This document shows positions 33,972 through 45,454 of a DNA stretch of 64,000 bases, in pieces. This DNA is from Lumnitzera littorea (taxonomy: Eukaryota; Streptophyta; Magnoliopsida; Myrtales; Combretaceae). Both the position numbers and the translations under genes were made by a program. Every line of letters starts with the position of its first letter. The first letter of the stretch is position 1. The notes beneath the pieces were generated by a model. That model was not told the DNA's origin, ran no database searches, and saw nothing but the letters and a program-made list of their open reading frames with translations. The DNA is taken from NCBI GenBank assembly GCA_024138015.1, contig JAMXBB010000002.1:46653452-46717451 (forward strand), written 5' to 3'.

Positions 33972-34845
33972 ATAGTTGTTGAGCCTGATTTTTCACCATT
34001 CCAATTCTTTTTATAAAATTAGGTTTTCTTTAAACTAACCGGTACTAAATCTTACCTGTTTAATACTGATCTTTGACTAGGGTTTAAAGAAAATCATTTT
34101 TTTTTTAACTTGAAAAGATTTGGAGTTGCCACTCGATCGAAGTTAAGAAAAAGGGTTAAGCTATAACCAATTAGATGGATTGGTTATAACTTAGTTGTCG
34201 GTATATCGATTAATAAAACCTATTTTATAAATACAGCTTTTTAAAAACTAGAGATCTAAATTCGGAGGCTAATTTATTAAACTTTATACGGGTATCACTT
34301 TTTAACTTTTCGAATTTAACTTCGCTTTTCAAATATACCCTTTTTTAATTTCTAAAAAACAGCTAATCATGATATACGTGATTAAATTGATTAATTTACA
34401 TAAATATCTAAAAATGGAAAAAATAAAACTTCCATATTTTAAGTCGTCCCGTACTTGTATACGAGTGCTTACGTACCTGTTATTCGGGATTAGATTTCCG
34501 TAGTTCATTTACCAAAAACATAGCGGGTTGATTTAATTTTAATTTTGCAAAAATAGTCGAGTTTATGTTTTTATCCCTTTTGATTTTATTTGAAGAAATT
34601 TTCTAAGAGTCCTAAATTGGTCTATTCTTGGAAAATCTAAAGTGCCTTAATTTGGAAAGGGTCCGTTTTATTTTTGTTCATTTGAAAAATATATTTTTCT
34701 AAGTGGTAAAATGAATTTTATTTTGCTTCAATATTTTATTTTATTTATTATTTACTTTTTACTTCTTTTTATATATTTTTTAATTTTTTTATTTTATTTT
34801 ATCTATTAAACTAAGAAAAATAACAGATAAATAAACTATACTTTC

Positions 34846-34945
34846 TTTTTTTTCTCTCTTTTTCTTTTCTTTTCTTTTTTATTTTTTGGTTCTTCTTCTT
34901 TTCTCTTTTTCCTTTTCCTTTTTCTTTCTTTTTCTTTTTCTTTTA
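34846..34945. repeat. Polypyrimidine tract in TL 3' LTR
   Basis: About 100 bases of almost only T and C, of the type ttttcttttcttt. The same tract is at 44800-44895 in the other LTR. Confidence 0.9.
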
Positions 34946-35810
34946 AATTACAACAAACTACAAGAATGAAATAAAATAAAAAAAAAAAACAACAACAACA
35001 ACAATTATTAAAAAAAGGTCAAACTCAAAACTAAAAGGATTCAGATTAAAGTAGCTGAATGCAGGTCGATCAATGGGCTGCGAGTCAGATCAGAGCTCTA
35101 CGGGTTGGATGCGGGTTGCATGCAACAACTACTCTCGGACGTTGCTAGGGTGGTTTCAAGCACCGAATCAAACAGGAAAAGTCGCTTTTGTAGCTAATCT
35201 ATTGGAAATTGAGGGTTTGCCCAAATGCCACCGCCTAAGGTAGTGGTTCGATGGTGGTTGGCGTTTGGGTGGTAACTAAAGGGAGTGACAGTGATGTATA
35301 GGTTCGTGACAGAGGGGTTGTGTTGTTGCTGCAGTGACAAGTCGTTGTGTGTGTGCGTGGTTCGGGGGTTAGTTGTGTGTGAACAAGTCATGGGTTACGT
35401 GTATGGGCAATGGTTTGGTCGAAGGTCGTGCTATGGTTCGTGGACTGTTGTAGATCGCAGCAAGGTTGCATGTGGGTCAAGAGTCGCACGATAGGAGCAA
35501 GAGAAGATCAGGGAGAGGGTGGTTTATAGTCAAGAGCGAGAGAGAGTAAGTTGTGTATGGCAGTAGTGGCTGCTATGCAATCGAAAGAGAAGGCAGTAAA
35601 AGGGAGCAAGGGTCAATCAAAAGAGAGAGAGGAAGTGGGCTATGGTCTCTCTCTGTAAAGAGATAATGGTGGTGAGGGAGAATTCGGCTGAGAGGGTGGT
35701 GTTCGTAATCCATATGGTATGCGTTCGGTATGTGCATGCACTGTACACGTCGTGGTCGTGGGTTTGGGTGGCTAGCATGCAGTGTTCATGGAGAGGGGAA
35801 AAGTTTAGGA

Positions 35811-35905
35811 GTGCAAGAGAGAGAGAGAGATAGATCCGACGGTGAAAGAGAGATGCCAAGTTTAGAGAGAGAGAAATCGAACAGTAGAGGGAGAGAGAGA
35901 GAGGG
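35811..35905. repeat. (AG)n-rich zone in TL 3' LTR
   Basis: Repeated gagagagag runs separated by short unique pieces. The cognate zone in the 5' LTR is at 48907-49000. On the minus (sense) strand these are CT-rich leader-like sequences. Confidence 0.85.
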
Positions 35906-36181
35906 GGAGGATGTGTGGTTTGTCCAAAGTGGGTCCCCCCTTTCCTATGCATACACTATTTTTTTTTTCGTGTATGTTATGTTTTTCTTTTTTAAAGAAA
36001 GAGAGAGAGGGAAATAATAAGGAAAGGGGAGTAAAAAATGGGAGGAAAGAATGTATGTTGTCCAAGCGAATCACAATGTGCTACGTATCATAATTAGACA
36101 TGTGGCCTAGTAATGTTTTGACATATGGCAATATGTGGATTGAAAAAAGAAAAAGATAAAAAATCATCCTCATGCCTCTAG

Positions 36182-36247
36182 TGAGTTTTGAACCCTTGAT
36201 ATCTAGTTAATCCCAATAGAAATGTCCATGTGTTTTACCATTAAGCC
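36182..36247 (-). promoter_or_regulatory. tRNA-like A/B box pair in TL 3' LTR
   Basis: On the minus strand GGCTTAATGGTAAAAC (near 36232-36247) fits an A box and GGGTTCAAAAC (near 36184-36196) a B box. Equivalent pairs occur at 30294-30358 (+) and 49279-49345 (-). Confidence 0.5.
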
Positions 36248-36633
36248 GTTGGTTTGTGCCTTATCTACAATTAAATCACACATATAGACTAGGTTAGCTT
36301 GAGCTAGATTTAAATCTAAGCCTAAATCTAATGGTCCTTTATTCAAATTTATTTAAATTAAAATTCTATTCTATTTAAACAACCTAAAAATTATTTATTT
36401 TTTTAATTTTTATGACTTTTCAAATTTTTTACTTTTTTCCATTTTTTGTATTTTTTCTAAATTCCTTTTTTTTTTTGTTTTTCCTATTTTTTGTATTTTT
36501 CTAGAATTCCTATTTTTTCGAAATTTGTTCATTTTTTGGGGTTTTCTTTAATTTTCTATTTAAGACCCTATAACTTAAATTGAAAAACAAAAGAGGGAAG
36601 AGGGGAGGGGGTTGCAAAAATTAGGCGTCTATA

Positions 36634-36645
36634 GTTACCCCTCTT
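36634..36645 (-). other. TL polypurine tract
   Basis: The minus strand reads AAGAGGGGTAAC next to the 3' LTR start TATAGACGCC (cognate of TGTAGACACT in the 5' LTR). A G-run ending in AAC or AGC before TGTAGACA is common in Tat/Ogre-type elements. Confidence 0.65.
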
Positions 36646-36899
36646 TATGGTAAAGTTTGAGCAAAATTTTGCCACAAAAATAAAATAGATACTATTTTTG
36701 CCCCAAGAGTGGATTTTATCCTAAGAAACGTTATAGTTATCTTAAGTCCAATACATTGGGGATTTGTTAAAGAGAAGGGTAGCGCTCTAAAAGTTGGCTG
36801 AAAGATGGAAACAAGAATTGAAATTTGATTATGCTTTAATGAATCGAGAGAAAATGGGCAAAGCACTCCTAGAGTTAGCTAAGACCCTAAGATAAAAGA
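36646..36899. other. TL spacer between PPT and tandem arrays
   Basis: Unique sequence with purine-rich patches. Near 36781 (gcgctctaaaagttggctg) and 36860 (gcactcctagagttagctaagaccc) it already contains single, diverged copies of the array motif. No gene seen; ORF 36645-36866 is not supported. Confidence 0.5.
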
Positions 36900-37625
36900 G
36901 GAAACTTGGCCGTGCTCTAATGAGCTAATTAACCAAGGCGGGAGCATCTCTTAGGGATTAATAACCCTAAAATTTGATCGATCTGGAACCTGATAATATT
37001 CCTTTAAGCTAACTATCCTAGGCAGGAGTGTCTCTCAGGGACTAGTGACCCTAAAATTTGATCGATTTGGAACCTGGTAGTGCTCTTTTGAACTGACTAT
37101 CCTAGGCGGGAGCATCTATTAACTAACAACCCTAAAATTTGATCAATCTAGAACTTAGAAGTGCTCCTTTGAGTTGACTATCATAGGCAGACGTATCTCT
37201 CAAGGATTAGCAACCTTAAAATTTGATCAATTTGGAACCTGATAATGCTCCTTTAAGCTAACTATCCTAAGCAGGCACGTCTTTCGGAGACTAGCAACCC
37301 TAAAATTTGATCAATCTAGAAGACCTAGTAGTGCTCTTTTGAGCTAATTATCCTAAGTAGGAGCGTCTTTCGGAGACTAGCAACCTTAAAATTTGATTGA
37401 TCAAGAAGACTTGGTAGTGCTCCTTTGAGCTAACTATCCTAGGCGGAAGCATCTTTCGAGGACTAGCAACCTTAAAATTTGATTGATTTGGAAGACTTGG
37501 TAGTGCTCCTTTGAGCTGACTATCTTAGGTAGGCACGTCTCTCGAGGACTAGTAACCCTAAAATTTGATCGATCTAGAAGACCTAGTTGTACCTCACTAG
37601 GCTTACTACCTAGGTAGGATGGGCA
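36900..37625. repeat. TL tandem array 1, 84-86 bp unit
   Basis: Eight diverged copies of a unit containing gtgctcctttgagctaact, ggcgggagcgtctctc and aaaatttgatcgatctgga. The aaaattt core recurs at 36969, 37053, 37134, 37218, 37302, 37388, 37474 and 37560, giving steps of 81-86 bases. Confidence 0.93.
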
Positions 37626-37990
37626 AAGTGCTCCTAAAGCTAGCTAAGACCCTTAATTGAAAACATCTGAAGAGAAGCGCCCCTTGGGCTTGCTTGGGAG
37701 GATATAATGAGAGAAGTGCCCCATGGGCTCACTAAGAGACAACCGATGTGGAGACGCACCCCGTGGGCTCGCTTAAGTAGATTTGATGAGAGAAGCACCC
37801 TATGGGCTCTCTAAGAGATAGTTGAAAGAAAGCGCCTTATGGGTCGGCTAAGAAGATAAGATGAAGAGAAGCGCCCTATGGGCTTGCTAAGAGAAAAGTG
37901 AAAGAGAAGCGCCCCGTAGGCTCGTTTCGAGAATTAGTGAAAGAAAGTGCCCAACGGGTTCGCTAAAGACCCTATATGGAGTTGATGACG
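37626..37990. repeat. TL tandem array 2, about 40-50 bp unit
   Basis: About eight copies of a shorter unit built on gaagcgccccntgggctcgctaagaga (for example near 37671, 37715, 37753, 37793, 37836, 37878, 37908 and 37948). It is visibly related to half of the array 3 unit. Confidence 0.85.
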
Positions 37991-39290
37991 GAGGGGTTGA
38001 AAGATGGCTAGCAGCCTAGAAAGATAAGACGATGCCCTAAAGGCTAACAAGATCCTTAAAATGAAAGACAAGATAGCGCCCTAAAGGCTAGCTGAATCCT
38101 TAAGAAGAAATAAAGAGGAGTTAATGTTGTAAGAGCTTGCTAATACCTTAGAAAGACGAGACAATGCCCTAAAGGCTTACTAGAACCCTAAAAAGAATAA
38201 GAGAGGTTTGTGTTCTAAGACCTTACTTGAACCTTAAGAGAAAGACAGGATAGCGCCTTAAAAGTTGGCTAGAACCTTAAGAGAAAGATGAGACAGCGCC
38301 CTAAAGGCTGGCTGGAACCCTGAAAAGAATAAAAGAGGGATCGGTGCTCTAAGAGCTGGCTTAAATCTTAAGAGAAAGACGGGATAGTACCTTAAAGGCT
38401 GGCTAGAACCTTGAAAAGAATAAAAGAGGGATCAATGCTCTAAGAGCTGGCTTGAACCCTAAGAGAAAGATAGGACAACGCCCTAAAGGCTGGCTGGAAC
38501 CTTGAAAGGAATAAAAGAGGGATTAGCGCTCTAAGAGCTGGCTTGAACCCTAAGAGGAAGATGGGATAGTGCCCTAAAGGCTGGCTGAAAACCTGAAAAG
38601 AATAAAAGAGGGATCAACGCTTTAAGAGCTAACTTAAACCCTAAGAGAAAGACAGGACAGTGCCCTAAAGGTTGGTTAAAACCCTGAAAAGAATAAAAGA
38701 GGGATTAGCGCTCTAAGAGTTGGCTTGAACCTTAAGAGAAAGATAGGACAACGCCTTAAAGGCTAGCTAGAACCTTGAAAAGAATAAAAGAGGGATTAGT
38801 GCTCTAAGAGCTGGCTTAAACCTTAAGAGAAAGATGGGATAGTGCCCTAAAGGCTGGCTGGAACCCTAAAAAGAATAAAAGAGGGATAAGCGCTATAAGA
38901 GCTGGCTTGATCCCTAAGAGAAAGACGGGATAGCGCCCTAAAAGCTGGTTAGAACCCTAAAAGGAAAAAGAAGGGTTAGCGCTCTAAAGGCTTGCTTGAA
39001 CCCTAAGAGAAAGACAGGATAGTGCCTTAAAGGCTGGCCGGAACCCTTAAAAGAATAAAAGAGGCATCAATGCTTTAAGAGCTGGCTTGAACCATAAGAG
39101 AAAGACGGGACAGCACTCTAAAGGTTAGCTGGAACCTTAAAAGGAAGAAGAAGGTCAAAGCTCTAAGAGCTAGCTTACACCTTATAAAGAAGGGATTGTG
39201 CCCTAAAGGCTAGCTGGAGCCTTAAAAAGAAAAAGAAAAGGAGACAACGCTCTAAGAGTTGGCTTGATCCCTAAGAGGAAAAAGATAAAT
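37991..39290. repeat. TL tandem array 3, 91-bp dimeric unit
   Basis: About 13-14 copies. The ctaaag core recurs at 38301, 38392, 38483, 38574, 38665 and 38756, that is every 91 bases. Each unit is two related halves: one with gcgccctaaaggctggctggaacc plus agaataaaagaggg, the other with gcgctctaagagctggcttgaa plus agagaaagacggga. Because 91 is not a multiple of three, it does not encode a repeated peptide in one frame. Confidence 0.93.
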
Positions 39291-40560
39291 GAATGAAGAA
39301 CTAAAATAAGGTAAGCAACTAGTTTCAAAAGACTCTTTGACTTGGAAAAGTATTTGTAGAGAGATTTGTTGAAAAACCATTTATGAACAGGAAAAGAGTA
39401 GGGATAGGCCCCTTGATTTGAAGAAAAAAAAAATTGAAGGATGTTTAAAAACCACAACTGAAGAATGACGACCTTGGAAAGGAACTAGATGACATGGGTT
39501 AAAAGCTTGGCTATTCCAGCCAATATGGATTTAAACCAAAATTTTGTGACAAGCCTTTACTTTCTCTCTCTTCTTTTTTATTTCTTTCTTTTTTTTTTTT
39601 ATTTGAAAGTTTTGCCAACAAGTATAAATTCTTATTAAGGAACAATCTTATAACTACCCTTATCCTTTCTTAATGCCCCTAAACCTAGGGTTTCTCTTAG
39701 AGCTTTTGTGATTTCAAGACATTCCTTTCTTAAGGAGAAGGTAACTCAGAATTAGTTTAATCAAAGAGGTTTTCCTTACTAACTCTCAGTTTAGATTACA
39801 CTCTTGACTACGGTTCCAAAAATTATAGTCCATTTTGTAAGTAATACTCCTTTATCAATCCGTTAGGTCTTTTTTGGTTTAACCTTATGAATTTAGGCTT
39901 TTGGTTCAAGGGTTTCAAAAAGGATTAATCAAAAAGGCTTATTTTGAAAAAAATTGCTTTTATTAATCTCAGGTGTACAAATCAAGAACCTTAAGGTAAA
40001 ATTAAGAGTACGCTTGTCCTAGTTTCAAAAACAAATTTTATTAAAAATAAATTATCTTTCAAGATTAGAAGAGCTTTTACATGTGTAAGGGCAGTATTAT
40101 GGGTAGGGAGGCCTTATGTGATTCAGTATAGGTAGGAGAGGCTTCAAAGTATCAGTGTGGATATGGAAATTTGGGTTTCCGGGCTTAAGAGTGTAATTTA
40201 AGGCCTTATGTTTTCTGAGGCTATTTGAGCATCGACTTCTAGCCCTATTAGGATGTGAAACATTTCTTGGGGTTTTTTGTCCTACACTTTCGAGCCTAAT
40301 TCTTTGGCCTCTTTTCTTCTCTTTTTTTTTTTTCTTTTTTTAATTGCTTCGCCCCACTATCTCTTACTATTCTCTCTTCTCTTTTGGCCCCAAGAGTGAT
40401 TGTTTCTATTGCTGAGTTTTTTTTTTAAATGATTCAAGGCCCTGATTCCATAGATTTTGAGTGTATGAGCTTAAGGTGGTTGAAAAAGAAAATTGGCTCT
40501 TCTTCATTTAAAAAAAATAATAATTTATCAAAAATAAAAGCTATTCTTAAATTAGTGTTA
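39291..40560 (-). other. TL internal region, left part
   Basis: Non-coding in appearance. It holds mixed T-rich and A-rich stretches, (T)n runs at 39550-39600 and 40318-40340, and no recognisable gag, pol or ORF of note. ORF 39203-39457 begins in array 3 and is not considered a gene. Confidence 0.5.
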
Positions 40561-41778
40561 TGATACGAGGCAAGCGCACCTATCAATTTTAATATAGTGG
40601 GATATGAGTCCGAGTCGATCCCTCAGAGATTTTGAGTACTAATATTAGCTTTAGCTTTATTATCTAACCGGAAAATTATGATGAGTTGAATGAATTAAAA
40701 ATACTGAAATTAACAACTAAACTACTTATGACACTTAATTACGCAAATTAGAAAGCAATAAAACTATGAACGACTTCAAGTATGCAATGATGTATTTAGG
40801 AATTATTTCCCCTAGTGTTTAACATGTAACCTTTTTAAAATGTATTCAATTCAGTTTCTATAATTCTTGACCGGAGGGATTCACAATTAAAGCTAATATC
40901 TTTCTCAAGCATATTAACCCTAATCCTAAATTATTTACCGGAATCTCTTCACTTAGTAATATAACTTAGAATTGCATTAATGTTTAATGAATTCCCACAC
41001 AAACAATCAACTTTTCCGAAAGAACCATGTATCTTATCTCTAAGTATACATGTAATTCTCTTCAATTATGTTAAGATCTAATTACACATGCAATTTCTCA
41101 ATTAACATGCATAATATCATATATTGATACTCTAGAATTATCAATCAATAATTAACGACATAATTGAATCAAGAAAAGATAGAAACTTTCTTGAAATTAT
41201 AATTCAATCCAAGGGTTACATGAAACCCTAGGTTCCATAATCCTAAATACTTGAATTCTAAGCTATCATGACGAATCTAAAAACGAGTTTCATCAAAAAC
41301 ATGAAATAAAGCATGAAAACCCCTCTTGATTTGATGAACAATCTTTAATCTTGAAATCGATGTCGTTATCGCTTCTTGATGTTGTTTCTCCTTAAGTCTC
41401 TTCTTGTCTCTTGTTTCTTTCCGTTTCTGTAATGTCTCCCTTCCTTTTGAACCCTAAGATCTCCTTATATATGTGTATTACACGGATTTTAATTTCGTCA
41501 CCAGACACGGCCTGGGACATGGCCGTGTCCCCAGGCCGTGTAACTTTCTGCACAAAGGCAAAATTTCTGCACAACTTCAAAACTTCATAACTTCTTCGTT
41601 TGAACTCGGAATTGAGTGAAACTTGATTCCTTTTCTTCGTTTTCGAGCCTAGAATGCGTTTAAACCCTGAAATCAACATTTTACTCAATTAAGTATCATT
41701 TTCTTTAAAGAAAACCAAAAATGTAAGGGAAATGCTATAAAATCACCATATGAAATATGTTTAAAATTAGAGTTATCA
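40561..41778 (-). mobile_element. L-family solo LTR inside TL
   Basis: 1218 bases between perfect TGTTA duplications (40556-40560 and 41779-41783). The plus-strand ends are TGATACGAGG...AGTTATCA. It is inverse-collinear with 9936-11214. It is the best preserved L copy: the CpG palindrome at 41503-41542 is intact and a minus-strand TATA box lies at 41464-41471. ORF 41392-41688 spans the promoter region and is not considered a gene. Confidence 0.9.
41464..41471 (-). promoter_or_regulatory. TATA box in L-family LTR
   Basis: The minus strand reads TATATAAG followed by gagatcttagggttc, about 35 bases downstream of the CpG palindrome, matching the other L copies. Confidence 0.6.
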
Positions 41779-42974
41779 TGTTACTTAAACAAGCATAAAC
41801 CAATTTTACCCTTATCTTCGATTAAACAAGCATAAACCAGTTTTACCCTTATCTTTGAATCAATAACCTTAACCTCCGAATTGCCCTATTACGAGGTGGT
41901 TCTTGATAGAGTTTAAATTTAGAAATTCTCCAAATAGGTCCAACGGGGTGAACAACAGATGATTGTGTTTAGGATTTAGAAGTGAATTCCTAACTTCACT
42001 TTAATCTAAGTATCACATTCAAAGAGAACCCCCTTTAAGGAATGAGTTTAAAGTATTCTCACCATTATGTCACTCAACTCTCAAAGTGTTTCAAGTTAGT
42101 GTATAAGATATAGGTTGCCTCTTATCATCCTAAACTTTCAAGAAGTGAGTTACCGGTTTCTTAAGGAGAAGTCCATTTTTTATTTGCCTAGGTCAGGTTT
42201 TGCCCCCCAATTTCTCAAATCATGCCCCAGTATTTAACTTTGTGTTTTAGTTCGGTTCATGATTGAGCTTGGCTTTCTAAACAGATTAGGGGTTTTGGCT
42301 TGGTTACTTTTAGGGGCTAAGGATTATGCTCAGGTCAGCTACCTTAATGGGCTGTGGTTTATGTTTAGATTAGCTAGTTGGCCTAATGGCTTATGTTTGG
42401 GTAGGTTACCTGAATAGGCCTAAGTATTAATTAAGTAGCTTGTGTTTAGATTAGATGGTGACAAAGGGCTAGGTCTGGTGTTAGTTGAAAGCAAAATGTT
42501 TGGGCTGGCTACTTAAGTGGGCCAAAGGGCTCGTGTTTGGGGTTAAATGGGCCAAAGGACTTGTGTTTTGCTTGAATGGGCCAAAGGGCTCATATTTGGC
42601 TTCCTTAATAGGTTGAGGGACCTCGTGTGGTTTGAAAACCAAGTATTTAGGTTAGTTACTTAAGTGGACCAAAGGCCTAAGCTTGTGCAGGTTCCTTAGG
42701 CCCATAAGCATTTATAGCTGTTGGCAACTTTTATTTTTATTTTTTTTTTTAGAGAGTGAAAGATAAAGTTTATTTTCGGAAAATAATTTACAAATAAGGA
42801 TGGTGTTTTATTTATTTATTTATTTATTTTGAGTTTCTATTTACAAGTCTATGGATTTTATTTATATTTTTCTGAATGAGATCAAATAGAGGTTAAATGG
42901 AAGACTATTTACAAAGACGAGAATGTTAAAGAATGACGAACTATGAACTAAAGAGAGCTTTATTATTTTGAAAA
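41779..42974 (-). other. TL internal region, right part
   Basis: No gene seen. 42330-42690 contains a degenerate short repeat around gggccaaagggctcgtgtttgg (for example near 42518, 42548 and 42578). There is an (TTTA)n run at about 42809-42832. A 35-base segment (aacaagcataaaccagttttaccct) is repeated at 41788 and 41824. Confidence 0.6.
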
Positions 42975-43284
42975 AGGAAGATCAGAATACAAAAGCAAAG
43001 GTAGAGAACTTAGCAATTATTCTGGAGCTTTATTCTAGGCTCTTTAGATCTGAACTGGAAAGACCCTACATTAAGTCCTGTATATGGGCCTTAAGGTCCT
43101 CTATCATCTCATAAGTATCCCCAATGACTTATACCAAAAGGGATCTTAAGGTTCGGTTACGAGCTCCAGAACACTTGAGCTTTTCTTTCAGATAGGCAAT
43201 TTCATCTCTTAGCACCTGCTCGTGAAACCTAAAGGCGTCTAGTAGCCTATTACTCGACTGATCATTCACTTAGTTATCTGCCAT
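42975..43284 (-). pseudogene. Decayed small ORF of TL, predicted coiled-coil
   Basis: Starts at ATG 43284 (MADN), about 660 bases inside the PBS end, and stays in one frame for about 100 codons apart from four premature stops. Conserved-looking pieces are NRLLDAFRFHEQVLRDEIAY, LKEKLKCSGARNRTLRSLLV and GDTYEMIEDLKAHIQDLM, with leucine/hydrophobic spacing typical of coiled coils. All four stops (TAA, TAA, TAG, TAA) are one C-to-T step from Gln codons. No family was recognised. It is not gag, protease, RT or integrase. It could be a LARD-specific product or a relic of an extra Tat/Ogre ORF. Confidence 0.5.
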
Positions 43285-43924
43285 CCTAAGTTTATACATT
43301 TTATGGACAAAGATCAGTCATTAATGCAATGATAGAAAAACAAAAACATGGAAATATGCAGATGCTAAGGTCGTTTGGGTTAATATATTACTCCTTAAGT
43401 TACAACCCTACTGTAAATTTCAAAACTTGTTTGCAAAAACTTTTAAATGATTAGTAAGGTTACAATCTTTTAAGGGTAGTGTATTAACTCAGGTTTGGAA
43501 GGAAGTATATGCAATTAGGGTGGGTTTTAAAAGGTCCTTAAACTCTGTGATCTCACTTGTTTTTAGAAAATACTTTCATTGGTCACATGACCTTAAGTGG
43601 GGTGACCTAATCGGCTCTGAATGGTGGTTGCCCTACCATGCCCAGAACTTACACAATTGCCTCCCTCCTAGGGTCTTAAGACGGCCTAAGTCTAACCGCA
43701 TCTACCCTGCATCTTTGATGTAACAAATGAACCCCCATACCCCGGTGTATGCTATTTACAAAATAAATATGCTAATTAAAACAAATATATGCACAAAGGT
43801 AATAACAAATAAACAAATCAATATACAAAGAAATAAATAAATAAACAAATAACTAAATAATACGGGTAATTTGGAAAGCGATTTTAATTTTGAAATGTTT
43901 TTTAAGTGGTTAGCCCTCTTGACA
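43285..43924 (-). other. TL 5' leader
   Basis: Lies between the PBS and the small ORF. It contains A-rich simple sequence (43760-43860, repeated aaataaa) and no coding evidence. ORFs 43520-43723 (+) and 43756-43944 (-) are not supported by any similarity. Confidence 0.5.
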
Positions 43925-43946
43925 GTGTCTAGTGGAGTCACCAAGC
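43925..43946 (-). other. TL primer binding site (Tat/Ogre type)
   Basis: On the minus strand the base run after the 5' LTR is GCTTGGTGACTCCACTAGAC. It closely resembles the TGGCGACTCCGCTGGGGA-type PBS that I recall from Ogre/Tat-lineage elements (tRNA-Arg), with C-to-T/G-to-A changes. Confidence 0.6.
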
Positions 43947-45454
43947 TATCAAGCCTAGTTTTTCACTATCCCAATTCTTTTTATAAAATTAGGTCTTCTT
44001 TAAACCAACTAGTATTAAACCCTATTTGTTTAATACTGATCCTCGACTAGGATTTAAAGAAAATTTTTTTTTTTTAACTTAAAAGGATTTGGAGTCGCTA
44101 TCTGATCGAAGTCAGGAAAAAAAGGTTAAGTTATAACTAATTGAGTGGATTGACTATAACTTAGCTATTGGTCTATCAATTAAAAAAACTTATTTTATAA
44201 ATACTACTTTTTGAAAACCAGAAATCTAGATTCGGAGGCTAATTTATTAAACCCTAAACGGACACTACTTTTTAATTTTTCGAATTTAACTTCGCTTTTC
44301 AAATATACCCTTTTTAATTTGTAAAAAACAGCTAATCATAATACACGCGACTAAATTGATTAATTTACATAAATATTTAAAAATGGAAAAAATAAAACTT
44401 CCATATTTTAAGTCGCCCCATACTTGCATACGAATACCTACGCACCCACTATTCGAGATCAAATTTCCATAATTTGTTTACCAAAAACATAGCAGGTTGA
44501 TTTAATTTTAATTTTGGAAAAATAGTCGGGTTTATGTTTTTACCCATTTTTATTTTATTGAAATTTTCTAAGGGTCTTAAATTGGTCTATTTTTAGAAAA
44601 TCTAAAGTGCTCTAATTTAGAAAGGATCTGTTTTATTTTTATTCATTTGAAAAATATGTTTTTCTAAGTGGTAAAATGAATTTTATTTTTCTCAAATATT
44701 TTATTTTATTTGTTATTTACTTTTTACTTCTTTTTATTTATTTATTTATTTTATTTTATCTATTAAACTAAGAAAAATAACAGATAAATAAACTATATTT
44801 TCTTTTTTTTTTCTCTTTTTCTTTTCTTTTTTTTTTTAAATTTTTTGGTTCTTCTTCTTTTCTCTTTTTCCTTTTCTTTTTCTTTTTTTTTTTTAAATTA
44901 CAACAAACTACAAGAATGAAATAAAAAACAAAAACAACAACATTTATTAAAAATGGTCGGACTCAAAACTACAAGGATTCAAATCGAAGTAGTTGAGTGT
45001 AGGTCGGTTAGCGGGCTACGGGTCGAATCAAAGCTCTACGAGTTAGGTCAGATTTGGAGCGTGAGTCGGATGCAGGTCGTGGGTGGAGTCGTGTGCAACA
45101 ACTACTCTTGAATGCAGCTAAGGTGGTTTTAAGCACCGAATTGAGAGAGAAAAGCCACTTTTGTGGCTAATCTATTAGAAACTAAGGGTTTGCCCAAATG
45201 CCATCGCCTAAGGTAGTAGTTCGGTGGTGGTCGGGGTTTGGGTGGTAACTAAAGGGAGTGCAGTGATGTATGGGTTCATGATAGGGGAGGTTATATTGTT
45301 GCCGCAATGATAACTCGTTGTGTATGCGTGCGGTTTGGGGGTTAGTCATATGTGAACGAGTCATCAGTAACGTATATGGACGATGGTTTGGTCGATGGTC
45401 GTGCTCTAGTTTGTAGACTATTGTAGATCGCAGCAAGGTTGTGTATGAGTCTAG

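Larger units (their letters stand above)
33977..36633 (-). repeat. TL 3' LTR
   Basis: 2657 bases, TGTTGAGCCTGA...GTCTATA on the plus strand. Collinear with 43947-45454 and 48562-49736. It contains a polypyrimidine tract (34846-34945), a G-rich segment with many ATG-starting antisense frames (35200-35500), an (AG)n zone (35811-35905) and a T-rich terminal part (36380-36540). ORFs at 35194-36093 are low-complexity frames and are not considered genes. Confidence 0.9.

Noticed and set aside
35194..36093. Cluster of seven overlapping ORFs on both strands (up to 111 codons).
   Set aside because: They are built on (AG)n and CT-rich LTR sequence. The other TL LTR breaks or shifts them (compare 48725-49169).
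36900..39290. CRISPR-like array.
   Set aside because: Units are contiguous, diverged, 84-91 bases and lack unique spacers. The setting is a plant LTR element; this is an ordinary tandem array.
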